DNA from: Liolophura sinensis
Lineage: Eukaryota > Mollusca > Polyplacophora > Chitonida > Chitonidae
Assembly (NCBI RefSeq): GCF_032854445.1
Contig: NC_088306.1
Span: forward strand, 28,555,764-28,619,763
Reading direction: 5' to 3'
Length of the DNA: 64,000 bases
Positions within the stretch are counted from its first letter, which is position 1, and each line of letters opens with the position of its first letter. This document shows, piece by piece, positions 33,988 through 45,094 of the stretch. The translations under genes and the position numbers were made by a program. Below the pieces are notes generated by a model that was not told the DNA's origin, did not search any database, and saw only the letters and a program-made list of their open reading frames with translations.

Positions 33988-34143
33988 GTTATGATATTGA
34001 CACGACATCTGACATTATCTTGGCTGACACCATGTAGTGATATTGACAAGACAACTTACATGGTCTTGGTTGTTTTTCGTGATGCCATTCGAGAGTCCCG
34101 ATTAGGGGGGATAACTCTCCACGTTAAAGCCTATATCATTACA
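33988..34143 (-). repeat. 5' LTR of Gypsy copy 2 with duplicated LTR/primer-site junction
   Basis: A basic LTR of 111 bp (34033-34143) is preceded on plus by a 45-bp partial copy (33988-34032). That copy comprises the LTR end TGTTATGATATTGACACGAC through TTGGC and then TGACACCA, the reverse complement of the primer-site start. A second TGACACCA (about 33979-33986) follows as the real primer site. Confidence 0.85.
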
Positions 34144-34148
34144 GGCAT

Positions 34149-34955
34149 GGCATTAGATTAAAGTAATCAGGAAACTATCCTCCTGTCCACCCCTCTAAAC
34201 CCAATGAATAGGCTTGAATTCGGCCTGTTCAATTATAATAAAACATACATGCAGTATATTTGTACATATATTGCGACGAAGACTATGTACCGGTATAAAG
34301 AGGCCAGTTATAAAGCTTCGTAAGCTTTGTCAATGGGGTGGAAAGTTGGATGGGGCCGAAGGCCGGGCAAAGTGGCCAGTGAACCCACACTTTCAAAGGA
34401 AATGGGTGGGTATATGCTCTACCCTCACCTCAACTTTTCAAGCCGACCACTCATGCCATACGCAATATTCGATACTCCACTCACTGTTGGGAAATTTATC
34501 AGAATCGACTCGAAAACATTTTCTTAATCTTTGATAGAAAGATCTTTGAGCTGCTACTCCAATGGTCAGATATGAATGGCGATAAAAGCGACTACGTGGA
34601 ATTGATTATCTGCAGTGTACTGTAATTTGCAATATGTAGCTTAACTCATACAGCTTCCAGCCGAATCACGAAACTGCCTTAGACTTACGTTCGACTTAAC
34701 TTGTCGTACAATTCCTTCATTTACAGTGAGCTAAAACGCTAATTTTAATTTTTCCTATGATAGCTGAAGACGACCTGAAACATTAAAATAAAAAAGAATC
34801 CCTATGACGTAGGTAGCTTTTAGAGCTGTAAAGTATGGAAGCCGGATGAGGACATCTCGACCCGCGGGCTCGCCGCACATGGACACTGCAAATCTGCAGC
34901 GCTGAAAGAAATTGACATGTATTTGTCTGGGTCATTCTTAAGCCTTCGTACAGTA
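34149..34955. other. Intergenic, nothing recognised
   Basis: No motif, repeat or splice-supported exon was recognised in this stretch. Confidence 0.5.
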
Positions 34956-34959
34956 GGAA

Positions 34960-35080
34960 GTGTGAGTGAGTGCCTGGGGTTTAACGTCGTACTTAACAAT
35001 TTGTCAGTCATATGACGACGAAGGAATACTTAGAGTACATATACTGTGCCTCCTTGTTGCAGGGCGGATTTCAGTCGCTC
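34960..35080 (-). repeat. SINE-B 3' part
   Basis: On plus it reads GTGAGTGAGTGCCTGGGGTT, TAACGTCGTACTTAACAATTT, then CATATGACGACGAAGGAATAC and ACATATACTGTGCCTCCTTG, the reverse of the SINE-B 3' region. Confidence 0.78.
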
Positions 35081-35489
35081 TTTTATCTAGTGCTTCTTCA
35101 CTGAGACGCCTTACCGAGGGCAAGTAAGGCACCCCGCCCCAGTCATTATACTGATACGTCGTTGCACTATCCCCTAAGTGGTCAATTTCAGAAGTTGAAC
35201 TTATTTTAAGAAATGGCCAGTTAAACAGTATTTTTGTTTCAAAACTGGTCAATTTTTATTTCAAATGTGTTTTTTGTTTCAGAACTGACGTATTATTTAA
35301 AAATGTTTTAGGTGATTTGTGCCATACACTAAAAAAATATATCCACCTTTATGCGACGGCGGATTTGCTCCTGAGTGCATGTGTAGTGGAAGGTCGCCCT
35401 AATTCAGGTATACACATAAAAATGTAGGCCTTCCTGAGCAATGTTTTGTACCAGTGTAATTATTGCAAACCTCAATGTCTATGCATGTA

Positions 35490-35760
35490 CGCTTGGGGTT
35501 TTAGGTCGAACTAAACAATTTTTTTAGTCATTTGACTACGAAGAGTCATTATGTGTGTGATACATACACCGTGCCATCTTGTGGCAGGCGAGTCCATGCC
35601 GTTACTGAAGTATTATGCCCAAGACACCAGACACAAGAGGCAGAGGCAGCAGCAAGTACCATCTTCAAAGTCACTGGGGTGTCCCGACCCGGGGTTTGAT
35701 CCCGCGGGTCTCCCGACTTCGAGGCGAACTCTTTAACCATTAGGCCAACAGAGCGGTATA
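35490..35760 (-). repeat. SINE-B, near full length
   Basis: On minus the head reads GTTGGCCTAATGGTTAAAG (A-box-like), TTCGCCTCGAAGTCGGG and GATCAAACCCCGGGTCGGG (B-box-like). It continues TGTCTGGTGTCTTGGGCATA, GCATGGACTCGCCTGCCAC and ends in the TTGTTTAGTTCGACC tail. It is the best tRNA-headed copy of this family here. Confidence 0.85.
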
Positions 35761-35769
35761 AACTTAACA

Positions 35770-37370
35770 GAATCCAATGAGTGTTAAGTTCGAGATTCGA
35801 AATACAAGTGACTTCCAATAATCGCAAGGCCCGTTTCCAAAACAACCTAAATCACCATTTCCCAAAGTAATATGTAAGACATAATACGTAAAATTGAAAT
35901 AATGCTACATGGAACACAGGCCATATTCTACAGGCATAACAACCACGTCAAATATAAAAACATATAATATACAAAGGTGCAGACACACTTTCGAAATCGG
36001 CGATAAAGTTCCTAAAATGTATGAAGCATTTTAGCTTTCTCAAACTTTATAATCATTAGAACACTGTGAATATCACTGGTCCGAGTCTGACATTTGTTGA
36101 AGGGTGATAAGTGGAGCCTTTCTTGGTAAATACAAATTTAGATTTTTATTCGGAAATATAGGTACATCGCCACAAAGCCTCTGGTACAGCCTCTTTAACA
36201 TTCAGTATCGCTGAGGCAGTCCCCTGACTCTGCAAGCCCGAAACCTTTCTTAGTCTGCTGTTGACCCAGTTTTTGTAACATAACTGATAAGATAACATAG
36301 ACTACGTACCCCCCTCCCCCAACACCCAACCCCTCCCCGCCACCCTCCCAAAGATGAATGGATTGTTCAACTACAACGTCTCAAGATACAAAAGAGTCCA
36401 TGTACAAAAATGGCGGCTTTGAGTGACCAAATGACCTTCAAAGTATACTTGTGTAACGTGGCACTCTTTCACCAAAACGAGCAGAAAGGTTGTCCGTGTG
36501 CCGTTCACCGATATCATGATTTCAATTGTTCATAAATGCACACCCCATGTTTTTTTGTGAATTTTTGTGAGGCCCCAAATGTATTAACCACGAGTAACAC
36601 AGATGGAAAAGTTTGGACAAGTTGACTCATCTGGTTATAGTGTTGACTCGTTTGGTTAAATCGAAAATTCTTTCATGATTCAGCTGATTTGATAATATGG
36701 CAGCTAGCTGAAGTACATTAGCTCAGTTGTGTACAGCTCAGATTTTAGATTCAGTTGACCCAAACTTTTGTCTCATGCAGTGAGTAAACAGGTAATTATA
36801 GATACAGGTATATAACACAGATTTAAGCTTTCTTTATCGAGTCTTTTACAACGGAAACATGAACATAAACTGATGATGATATACTGTCTAGACAGGATAC
36901 ATCTAAATGTATGTACAATTAATATCCATAGATATATATATATTATTCGGATGCACGGGGAGGTCTTGCACTATATGATTAAAGTGTAATTTGCTCGACA
37001 CCAGTATATTGAGCTTTATTACTGAGTTATAGGCATTTTAAAGTTATTAGAGCGGCCTTTCTTTGTCTGTGATGTCATGATATACTGTGTATACATACAT
37101 GTACGATTGGGGGATCAACATTTCGACTTTATCTCCCTATTCTCTTTTTTGAAAATCAATTTTATACTTTATTTTCAAAATTTTGACTTTATGTCAGAGA
37201 TTTTAACTGACAAACGATTTCAGATATTGTCACGCAACACACCGGCTGGTACGCTAGCCTCCCCGAATAATATTATTTCTACAGTTAAAAGAATTTGAGT
37301 TTGTTTTGATAATTGATATTAAGATGAGTGATCGGAATTTCCTTCCGTGATAAAACTCTTGTTTCGCACA
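35770..37370. other. Intergenic, C-rich tract only
   Basis: A strongly C-rich, G-poor stretch at 36308-36352 (CCCCCCTCCCCCAACACCC and onward) stands out. No coding or mobile-element match was recognised. Confidence 0.5.
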
Positions 37371-37379
37371 ATATCTGAT

Positions 37380-37490
37380 ATATCTGATTGGCGTCTTACG
37401 CTGTACTCAACAATATTTCACTTATACAACGGTAGTGGGAGAAAACCGGGCAGAGCCCGGGGTAAACCCACGACCGTCTGCAGGATACTG
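37380..37490 (-). repeat. SINE-A fragment
   Basis: GATTGGCGTCTTACGCTGTAC, then CAACAATATTTCACTTATAC, GGGAGAAAACCGGGCAGAGCC and AAACCCACGACCGTCTGCAGG. Confidence 0.82.
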
Positions 37491-37499
37491 AAGACCTGT

Positions 37500-38280
37500 T
37501 TCGCACAGTGTATAGATATCGCTTTGGATTATTTTACTTTGTTATTTTACACTCAGACGCCTAGACGTGGAAAAGGAAATGTTTGTTACATGATGTTCCA
37601 ACCTGAGCTCGGCGGTATTACGTCATAATACATGTACAGTGTACTTTTACATTCCTGCGTCACGCAATAATGAGACACGACGTCATAGATAAGTAGACTT
37701 AAAATATCTAGGTCAACTGCAATAGCCTAGGCATGAAATATGCCGTTTTTGCTTCATTTTCTTTCTTTTTGGGGGTTATCGCTTAGACCAAGTATACCAC
37801 GTGCCTGGCATGTGATATGAATCGATCACCATATTCTGTGATAAGTTTTGTAAGGAAAGTCAAAATTTTGACGAAGAAGAAAAGAGACATGTATCAAAAG
37901 TGCTCCAGAGAAATTGTGACAAACAATTTAAGCCAGTCTATGACCTCTGACCTTAAGTGGCTTTCATGCATTGGGTCATAAATTAAGAATCGGCAGCAAT
38001 TTATAATCCGTAGAGTTTTTGGTACAACATCAGCCAACAATAAAGCTCCTAATTAGCGCATGCACGTAAAATAAGTTTCATTCGCTCGTAAACGGTACCC
38101 ATAATTGCCTGGAGGTCATTTTGCGCATGGAACTAAATTTACAATTCCGTTTGAACATGCCTCGCGAAAATATAAACAGTTATTCATCCATTTTGTATTT
38201 GTATGCACAAAACTGTTTTATTAATTAGAGGTTGCTGACCTCGAATTTACTTTTTCTAATTCCATGCCTGAGAATTCCAC
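37500..38280. other. Intergenic, nothing recognised
   Basis: No gene or repeat was identified. I looked here for a GPCR paralogue downstream of the duplicated leader at 38281 and found no transmembrane-like reading. Confidence 0.5.
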
Positions 38281-38520
38281 GGAATTCGGCAGTCGGTCAG
38301 GAGCACTCGAGAGTCTTGTTACATGTAGCTATCAAACTGGATGAGTACATTGAACTCTTCTTTTTGTCAGCTCTTCTCGCTACGCTTTAGTAGGATCTGA
38401 AAAAACTAAAAAGATTAAGAAATCTTGCTTCGGATGTACAGTAATTTATGATTTTTAGTTGTGACAAGCATCTCTATATCTCGCTGTCTTTCTGTCATGG
38501 GGACAACTAGGGAAAACCTG
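38281..38520. repeat. Duplicated leader block, copy 1
   Basis: About 240 bp (GGAATTCGGCAGTCGGTCAGG ... CTGTCTTTCTGTCATGGGG) is nearly identical to 40895-41125 in direct orientation. Both run straight into 35-bp minisatellite units. Copy 2 lies just upstream of the GPCR start. Confidence 0.93.
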
Positions 38521-39330
38521 AGTGCTAGGTTTATGGGAAAGCTAGGGAAAACCGGAGTGCTAGGTTTGTGGGAAAGCTAGGGAAAACCGGATTGCTAGGT
38601 TTATGGGAATGCTAGAGAAAACCGGTATGCTAAGTTTATGGGAAAGCTAGGGAAAACCTGAGTGCTAGGTTGATGGGAAAGCTAGGGAAAACCGGATTAT
38701 TATGTTTATGGCAAAGATAGGGAAAACCGAAATGCTAGGTTTATGGGAAAGCTAGAGAAAACCGGATTGTTAGGTTTATGGTAAAGATAGGGAAAACCGG
38801 AATGCTAGGTTTATGACAAAGTTAGCGAAAACCGGATTACTAGGTTTATGGGAAAGCTAGGGAAAACAGGAATGTTAGGTTTATGGGAAATCTAGGGGAA
38901 ACCGTAATGCTAGGTTTATGGCAAAGCTACGGAAAACCGGAATGCTAGGTTATGGGAAAGCTAGGGAAAACCGGATTGTTCGGTTTATGGGAAATGTAGG
39001 GGAAACCAGAATACTAGGTTTATGGCAAAGCTAAGGAAAACCGGAATGCTAGGTTTATGGCAAAGCTAGGGAAAACCAGAATGCTAGGTTTATGGTAAAG
39101 CTAGGGAAAACCGGAATGATAGGTTTATGGCAAAGCTAGGGAAAACCGGAATGCTAGGTTTATGGCAAAGCTAGGGAAAACCGGAATGCTAGGTTTATGG
39201 GAAAACTAGGAAAAACCGGATTGTTAGACTTTTGGGAAAGCTAGGGAAAACCGTAATGCTAGGTTTATGGCAAAGCTAGGGAAAACCGGAATGCTAGGTT
39301 TATGGCAAAGCTAGGGAAAACCGGACTAAA
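38505..39330. repeat. 35-bp minisatellite, about 23 copies
   Basis: The unit is GCTAGGTTTATGGGAAAGCT followed by AGGGAAAACCGGAAT with point variants (GGCAAAG, GGATTGT). It is continuous from the duplicated leader to a SINE-A copy. Confidence 0.95.
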
Positions 39331-39349
39331 GAGATATATGTGATCAACC

Positions 39350-39505
39350 TCGTCCTCATGTCAGGATACTTTGCATATCGCTCTGGATTTTCACCGGGTT
39401 CTGTCCGGTTTTCTCCCTGTCTAATACTTGCCGCCGCCGGAGTGTATAAAGCGTAATATTCTTGAGTCAATACGGCGCAAAACACCAATCAAATCATTCA
39501 ATTAA
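39350..39505 (+). repeat. SINE-A fragment, plus orientation
   Basis: GGATTTTCACCGGGTTCTGTC, then GTTTTCTCCCTGTC and TAATATTCTTGAGTCAATAC, ending GCGCAAAACACCAATCAAATC. Confidence 0.82.
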
Positions 39506-39673
39506 CTCATGTGCCCATATACCACACAGTAGGTTTTAATCAAGCAATTCAGTTCAAAACAATTTCACACATGGATGAATGTATACAGGTGAACAATAAT
39601 TATTTACAGGTTTAACTGTATTGCCTATATCGCGTTTGTGAGCATAATTATTATCTGTTCTACGAGGGAAATA

Positions 39674-40835
39674 TCAGACATGGTCTGGGATAACAGAGGA
39701 ATGACAGCATTTGACAAATACATACTGGGAGCACGCCAACTGTTTTTTCTTGAATACTTTCCTAAAGTTTGTGCTACATGCCAGAAAGATGAAGGCTTTT
39801 ATAGAAAAGCTACATTGGTAGATAAATAGAAATATATTATTTACAAAATGTTTTGTGATAGAGGTTGTCAATGTAACCTCCAGCATGTTCTGAACGATGA
39901 GGTTCAGGCGAGTCACGTGGCTTGGCACACTCATAATAAAAAACTGTGGTGGAGAGGATGAAGAGCATTTTGGCGACGCGAACTTGCGGCACTTTCAACT
40001 TTCTCCTTCGTCTATTTGTCCGCTCATTTGGCAGCTCATCTGTACACGCTCGTTCGTTTATCTGTGCACCACTGTGTGTCCCCTTGTGTCGTTTGTGAGA
40101 AATTCTCCGGTGAAGTCTTCTCAACACTTTGGACGTTATGCACGTTAGAAGCACTGTGAGAACGATGTATGGAACGAGTAACGTGATGATTGTGTCGCAG
40201 TAGGTGATTGCACGCCAGACCGCTTCGTAGTTGTGGTGGTTGCGACACGTTCGCTCCCCAGATGTCGTTAAGATGGCGGTGGCGGAATACCCCACCAAGG
40301 AACCAGATGTCAAAATCACTACGACCACCTTGGCCCTTTTCACTGTGCACAGAGCTTTCATTTGAGTCGGATGGCAAATGATAATGTAGCTCTCAACGGT
40401 GATACAAACCACAAACCACACGGATAGGAAAGCGGAGACGTACGACAAATACACGATGACGTGGCACCAGCCGGGCTGCTTCGTCAAGTTAATGCCTTTA
40501 GCTTCTAAATAAGGCCAAATGAGAGTAATCAAGAAACCCGTGTCGGAAACCAACATGGCTATCAGGTACACGCTGGTAGAGGACTTTCGTAATCCGGGCT
40601 GTCGGAAAGCCAGGATGGAAACACAGTTGCCCAAAATTCCAAGGCCTGTGACAACTGGAAGCATGAATTCATACATGATGTGCATCGTTTTAAAAAGAGC
40701 AATGTTCTCCATGTAGAGCTGTGTAACTGTGGCGTTCAAGTTCGTAAGGTTTATGCTTATATCACCCATAATTTTGTGTTGACTACATGACCAGACTACA
40801 CCTCGAAATATCACGATAATAGTCATTACCAACAT
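39674..40835 (-). CDS. Rhodopsin-class GPCR (neuropeptide-receptor-like), intronless, one-base frameshift in TM6
   Basis: A seven-transmembrane receptor. Visible features are N-glycosylation sites (NLT, NAT), TM1 with the GILGN signature, TM2 LIAMLVSD, and an extracellular Cys before TM3 (GWCHV). TM3 ends TVESYIIICHP, so the usual E/DRY is ESY. Loop 2 has CTVKRAK, TM4 and a second extracellular Cys (TCRNHH) follow, and TM5 has the conserved Pro (LLVPYIVL). Loop 3 is long and basic, with TM6 starting RVAKMLFILSTTVF. There the frame breaks at a run of six T (39938-39943). One extra T would continue into a frame (39674-39934) holding SVPSHVTRLNLIVQN and a TM7-like stretch ending CSTNFRKVF. An ATG at 40835 adds a hydrophobic leader, and ATG 40769 (MGDISINLTN) is an alternative start. 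Ligand unknown; TRH- or secretagogue-receptor-like affinity is a guess from the CTxxRAK loop. Confidence 0.85.
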
Positions 40836-40894
40836 GGACAAAGGCGATGGAGTCACAATCTAGATCCGATACTTGATTCCTCTTCATTTCGACG

Positions 40895-41150
40895 GGATTC
40901 GGCAGTCGGTCAGGAGTACTCGAGAGCCTTGTTACATGTAGCTATCGAACTGGATGAGGACATTGAACTCTTCTATTTGTCACCTCTTCTCGCTACGCTT
41001 TAGTAGGATCTGAAAAAAACTAAAAAGATGAAGACATCTTGCTTCGGATGTACAGTAATTTATGATTTTTAGTTGTGACAAGCATCTCTATATCTCGCTG
41101 TCTTTCTGTCATGGGGACAACTAGGGAAAACCTGAGTGCTAGGTTTATGG
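40895..41150. repeat. Duplicated leader block, copy 2 (GPCR upstream region)
   Basis: The direct copy of 38281-38520, with over 90 percent identity by eye (GGATTCGGCAGTCGGTCAGG onward). It begins about 60 bp upstream of the GPCR start and so probably contains its promoter or leader. Confidence 0.9.
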
Positions 41151-41345
41151 GCAAGCTGAAGACAGTCGGACTACTAGGTTTATGGGAAAGCTAGGGAAAA
41201 CCGGAGTGCTAGGTGTATGGGAAAGCTAGGGAAATCCTGAGTGCTGGGTTTGTAGGAAAGCCAGGGAACGCCGAAGAGCTAGGTTTACAGGAAAGGTGGG
41301 AACAGACGGAGTGCTAGGTTTATGGGAAAGCAAGGGAAAAGCGCA
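41105..41345. repeat. 35-bp minisatellite, about 6-7 diverged copies
   Basis: The same unit as 38505-39330 (AGGTTTATGGGAAAGCTAGG) but shorter and more diverged. It follows leader copy 2. Confidence 0.9.
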
Positions 41346-41349
41346 ATGC

Positions 41350-44300
41350 CTCCAGTAAACCACCGCCCGTTGCAAGCTGCCTTACAAACCTCCTGACGTA
41401 AAACCGCAGCAGGAGTTGTGAGAACTGGATCCGAACACTTGACCGCGTTAGTCAAATGTTTGACAGTAGAGGCGAGCCACAAGTTTAATTGCCTTTGCCA
41501 GCAATGGTATGTCATTTCCATCTGATTATCGACCTGTTATGGTTGCCCTAATAACTGTCAACAGAGAAACTGAAGCCTACACCGTTTAATATATAGGCGT
41601 TACACCAGATAATCATATACCTGCTGTCAACCATAATGGACGTTTTGTATCAATAAGCGCAATGCCAATACCCAAAACAACAGCAACACACATCAGCAAA
41701 GAAGTGAGCAAACAGATGAAGTATGAAATTAAAACGGATTTATGCAAAACGAAGGTGTCAACGTTTTTCAGAGATATCGGAAAAACGCGACGACTGGCGA
41801 AAGAATGAAATCAGTGTCCAAATTATTAACAATATGTCATTAATCAAAATTTGTATCTTAGTTACAGTTTGATGCCAACTATTCATAAATCCAAAGCACC
41901 GATCTAATTCAATACGATGAACATGCGAATATACTACCCCGTGTTTAAGCGGAATAAGACAGAATCATGAAGCAGAGCGCCAGAGATTCTTGACGCTCTG
42001 TTCATATTTACCTATAAGAGAATTATACGCAATGTAAAACTGACGAAGTTTAGAGTGAGAGTGTTTGATGGACACACAAGTTTTTTCAGCAATAACTTCT
42101 GACGTTGATTGAAGTCGTCATATAACACCCAAGTATCTGACAAATGCTACAAGGCGATATAAGTACATGTCATACACCGTCGACATATTGCTTTCCAATC
42201 AAAGATAGTTTGCAATGTCAGAAATGAAACTATCCGTATTGTCCTAAATCTGAGAGGCAGGAAATCGGTTTGTTCTTTTGCTAAATGGTCAGATGTCCCC
42301 CAGAGTTTTGGGGTTTGACGGGTGGAGTGGGCTTTGTTTTCCTTTAAATCAAAGTCACAATCACAATCCATGCAAGGAAGGCTGTTGTTGCAATGGGAAC
42401 AGCAATCAAAGACTGAAGGCAAGAACATTATCTTGCCTATGTGCAAAGTAGTATATATTCTGACGACAGCTGAAGATCAGGTCCTCCTTGCATAATGCAA
42501 TCGTCAGCTAACATGGTGCAATATAACATATGCAATAACTGTGCATATTTAACATGTTATATTTAACAATAAATTTATAACTTTCCCTCGCTTCGCGGAA
42601 CACGAGCCGAGTCTCAAACTTCCTCAGCCGGAATCAAACGCGTGATTAAGTCTCATTAAAATTCGAGTTGTAATAGTAAAAGAAAGAACCAAAAAGAACC
42701 AAAACAAAAAATCAACGAATGTCAAGACATTATTGGGAACATTGCTTAATCCATCTTTGCTTACCTACACTTTAGATCTTTATTTCCTCACACCATAATG
42801 CTGAGTGAAAGTGAAATATTTCTGAGTATACGGCGAAAAACACCAATCAAATAACTAATTAAATTTATATCTGTATGCATCGTACACATGCTGTTTATAT
42901 TGCGAGCTACACAACAAAACCGTACACAATGGTACACATTTTGAGTTAACCGAACGTCCATTATAGCAGAACTATACACTCAGTACTTCATTCTTCGCAC
43001 AAAAGTAATCATCCAATAATTTTATCAAGTAATCGAAAAAAACCGTTCATTCAATGATTTAATCTTCCATGTGGGGTGTATTACCAAGTCACACCTTGAG
43101 TGCTCATGCACTAAAATTTTGATTGGATTTGTAGATCCCCTTCCCACTTCCGGCCAACTCCAACCAGCCTGAAATGTCTATGGATTTTCAAAAAATCTGA
43201 AATAGCTCTTATTTATGGACAAAAGCCAGGAAATTTGTAAAGAGCATGAAAAATTATAGTACTGAGTATTCAAAACATTGCGCATTTGCGAATGGAAATT
43301 TGGCAATGCTGACACAGAAAACTGCTCGCTTTACACGCAGACGTTCCTTTATAGCCGGGCATGGAGTGCATATGTAGTAAACAGAATAGGTATACCATTT
43401 ACATTATGTTGTAGATACTACGGGAACTTTTAAGCTGCACGTACACTTGTTCTTACAATAAGGAAACGATAACCTTTGTGAGAGCAGAGAGTAACGTTTG
43501 CATCATTGGCTGCCCGTTTTCGTTTCCAGTAACTGATTTCGCTCCAAACCTTTAAAACCAGCCTGTGAAATGTACACGTATGATTTAGATAAAAGACAAA
43601 TTAAAGCATTAACTTCTGTTGCGTTGTGCGGACCTTCTTTCAATGAGGTTTCGTCCGACCATTCATTTGCTATATGTGCAACAGCAACTTCTCTGCACGA
43701 ATCAATGTGACAACATTATAAAATCCTACTATATCGATGTCAAACTGTTATCCACATCACCTGCCTGTTAGTCACAAAATCGGTCAGGTGAACTGTGGGC
43801 CTAAATGTGATTTGCCACAGTTTCCTGAGGCGCTCTCATTGTGCGTAAGCTATCCATAATCAGAGAGGATCTTAATCATTAAAACATTTACCAACTAGAA
43901 AGTTTTGGCAAATTTGCAGCAATTTTTTTTCCATGTGTGGCGTTCAGTTCAATTAAAATCAACACTTTGTAAGACAATCAGTGGGTAGAACGCAGGCCTT
44001 ATATGGGAAAAGGACAGTAGACAAAATCGGAAAGCTTATTCATGATAAATAGATGTTTTACTATTTGGAACAACAGGCAGGAGACTATTGTCTCTGAAGG
44101 GTAAACCAGCAATGCAAATAAAATGACTGTAGTCAGTATACCTGACTTTTGGGTTAATCCCTTGACAGAGAACTGATTAGCCTAAGTGTAAAAATTAATG
44201 ACTTAACACAACTAACTCCAAAATCTAGAGAATACAGGTCTAATCATGAGCTTTTGTCACAATACTGTTTCGTTACTGCATCATTATGGGAAGTTTCACT

Positions 44301-44640
44301 TTGATTATCAACATAATATCTTCACCATATGAAGACAACTACCTGAGTTTTGTGAATATATAAAAATAAAAAACCGATTGTTTTGACCTCAAGACACCTC
44401 ACTTTGAAGATCATATTTATATTTTCCACTGATCATATATACATGTAGGTATGTATGGAGGGGAAAATGTAAAAAAGGGGAAAATGTCTGGGGGGAAAAT
44501 GTTCAGAGGGGGAAAGTGTCTGGGTGGTGGTGGTGGGGTGGGTGGGGGGGGGGGGGGGGTGTCCTCCATTCCAGTCACTGTGGCTATGCCGATTACCTGA
44601 ACAACGCACATTCAAATAACATTTTCTTTCGCCCAAATTA
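41350..44640. other. Intergenic, largely featureless
   Basis: A plus-oriented SINE-A tail lies at about 42812-42865 (AAATATTTCTGAGTATACGG then AAAAACACCAATCAAATAAC). No gene was recognised. A 99-residue Cys-containing minus-strand stretch at 42147-42446 has no motif or splice context. Confidence 0.5.
44513..44563 (+). repeat. G-rich tract (possible G-quadruplex)
   Basis: GGTGGTGGTGGTGGGGTGGG is followed by an uninterrupted G run of about 16. Several GGG tracts with short loops on the plus strand fit the G4 pattern. Confidence 0.8.
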
Positions 44641-44649
44641 ATTAATATT

Positions 44650-44845
44650 ATATCTGCTTCAAAAACTGCAGTGACTGGGTTGTACGATATTAAAATATCG
44701 ATTGTTAAATTCATCGCTGACTGCATAGCTCGACCAATTTACCACCTAGTTAATTTGTCACTAGCTTCTGGAGCTGTACCAACTGAATTGAAACATGAAA
44801 AGGTAACATCGATACCTAAGTCTGGCAGTGTATCTCAAATGGCGC
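44650..44845 (+). pseudogene. LINE reverse-transcriptase fragment
   Basis: The plus frame reads KTAVTGLYDIKISIVKFIAD, then CIARPIYHLVNLSLASGAVP and HEKVTSIPKSGS. In intact elements this is the KATGxDGI ... HLxNxSLxxGxxPxxWKxAxVxPIxKxG block near the start of the RT domain (Jockey/CR1-like). Only about 65 residues survive. It is truncated on both sides. Confidence 0.85.
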
Positions 44846-45094
44846 TGAGAACATTCCTTGCGTCTTTCCAACATAAATGAAAACTGTTGACTGCTTCTCT
44901 TTGCATGATACCGGTCTAACTTTTTGACTTTCTTAGCTCTATGATGAAGTATGGAATTCGCCGTGTTACTGTTAATGTGTTTTCAGTGTGATGAAAGCAC
45001 AGCTTTTTCCGTATTTCTAGACTAGTGACGTGTAATAAATTGCAATTAACATAACTGATTTTTTTTCTTTTTTTTTTTAACCTGACTCTGACGG

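Larger units (their letters stand above)
29979..34143 (-). mobile_element. Gypsy-type LTR retrotransposon copy 2, degenerate, precise 5-bp target duplication
   Basis: Short LTRs (29979-30099 and 33988/34033-34143) share TGATATTGACAAGACAACT, GTGATGCC, CGAGAG and GGGGGGATAACTCTC. The pentamer GGCAT occurs immediately outside both ends (29974-29978 and 34144-34148), a perfect target-site duplication fixing the boundaries. On minus, the 5' LTR is followed by a primer-binding site TGGTGTCAGAAC, then gag, reverse transcriptase, RNase H and integrase remnants. Many stops and frameshifts are present. It is a different family from copy 1: different primer site, LTR and pol sequence. Confidence 0.93.
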
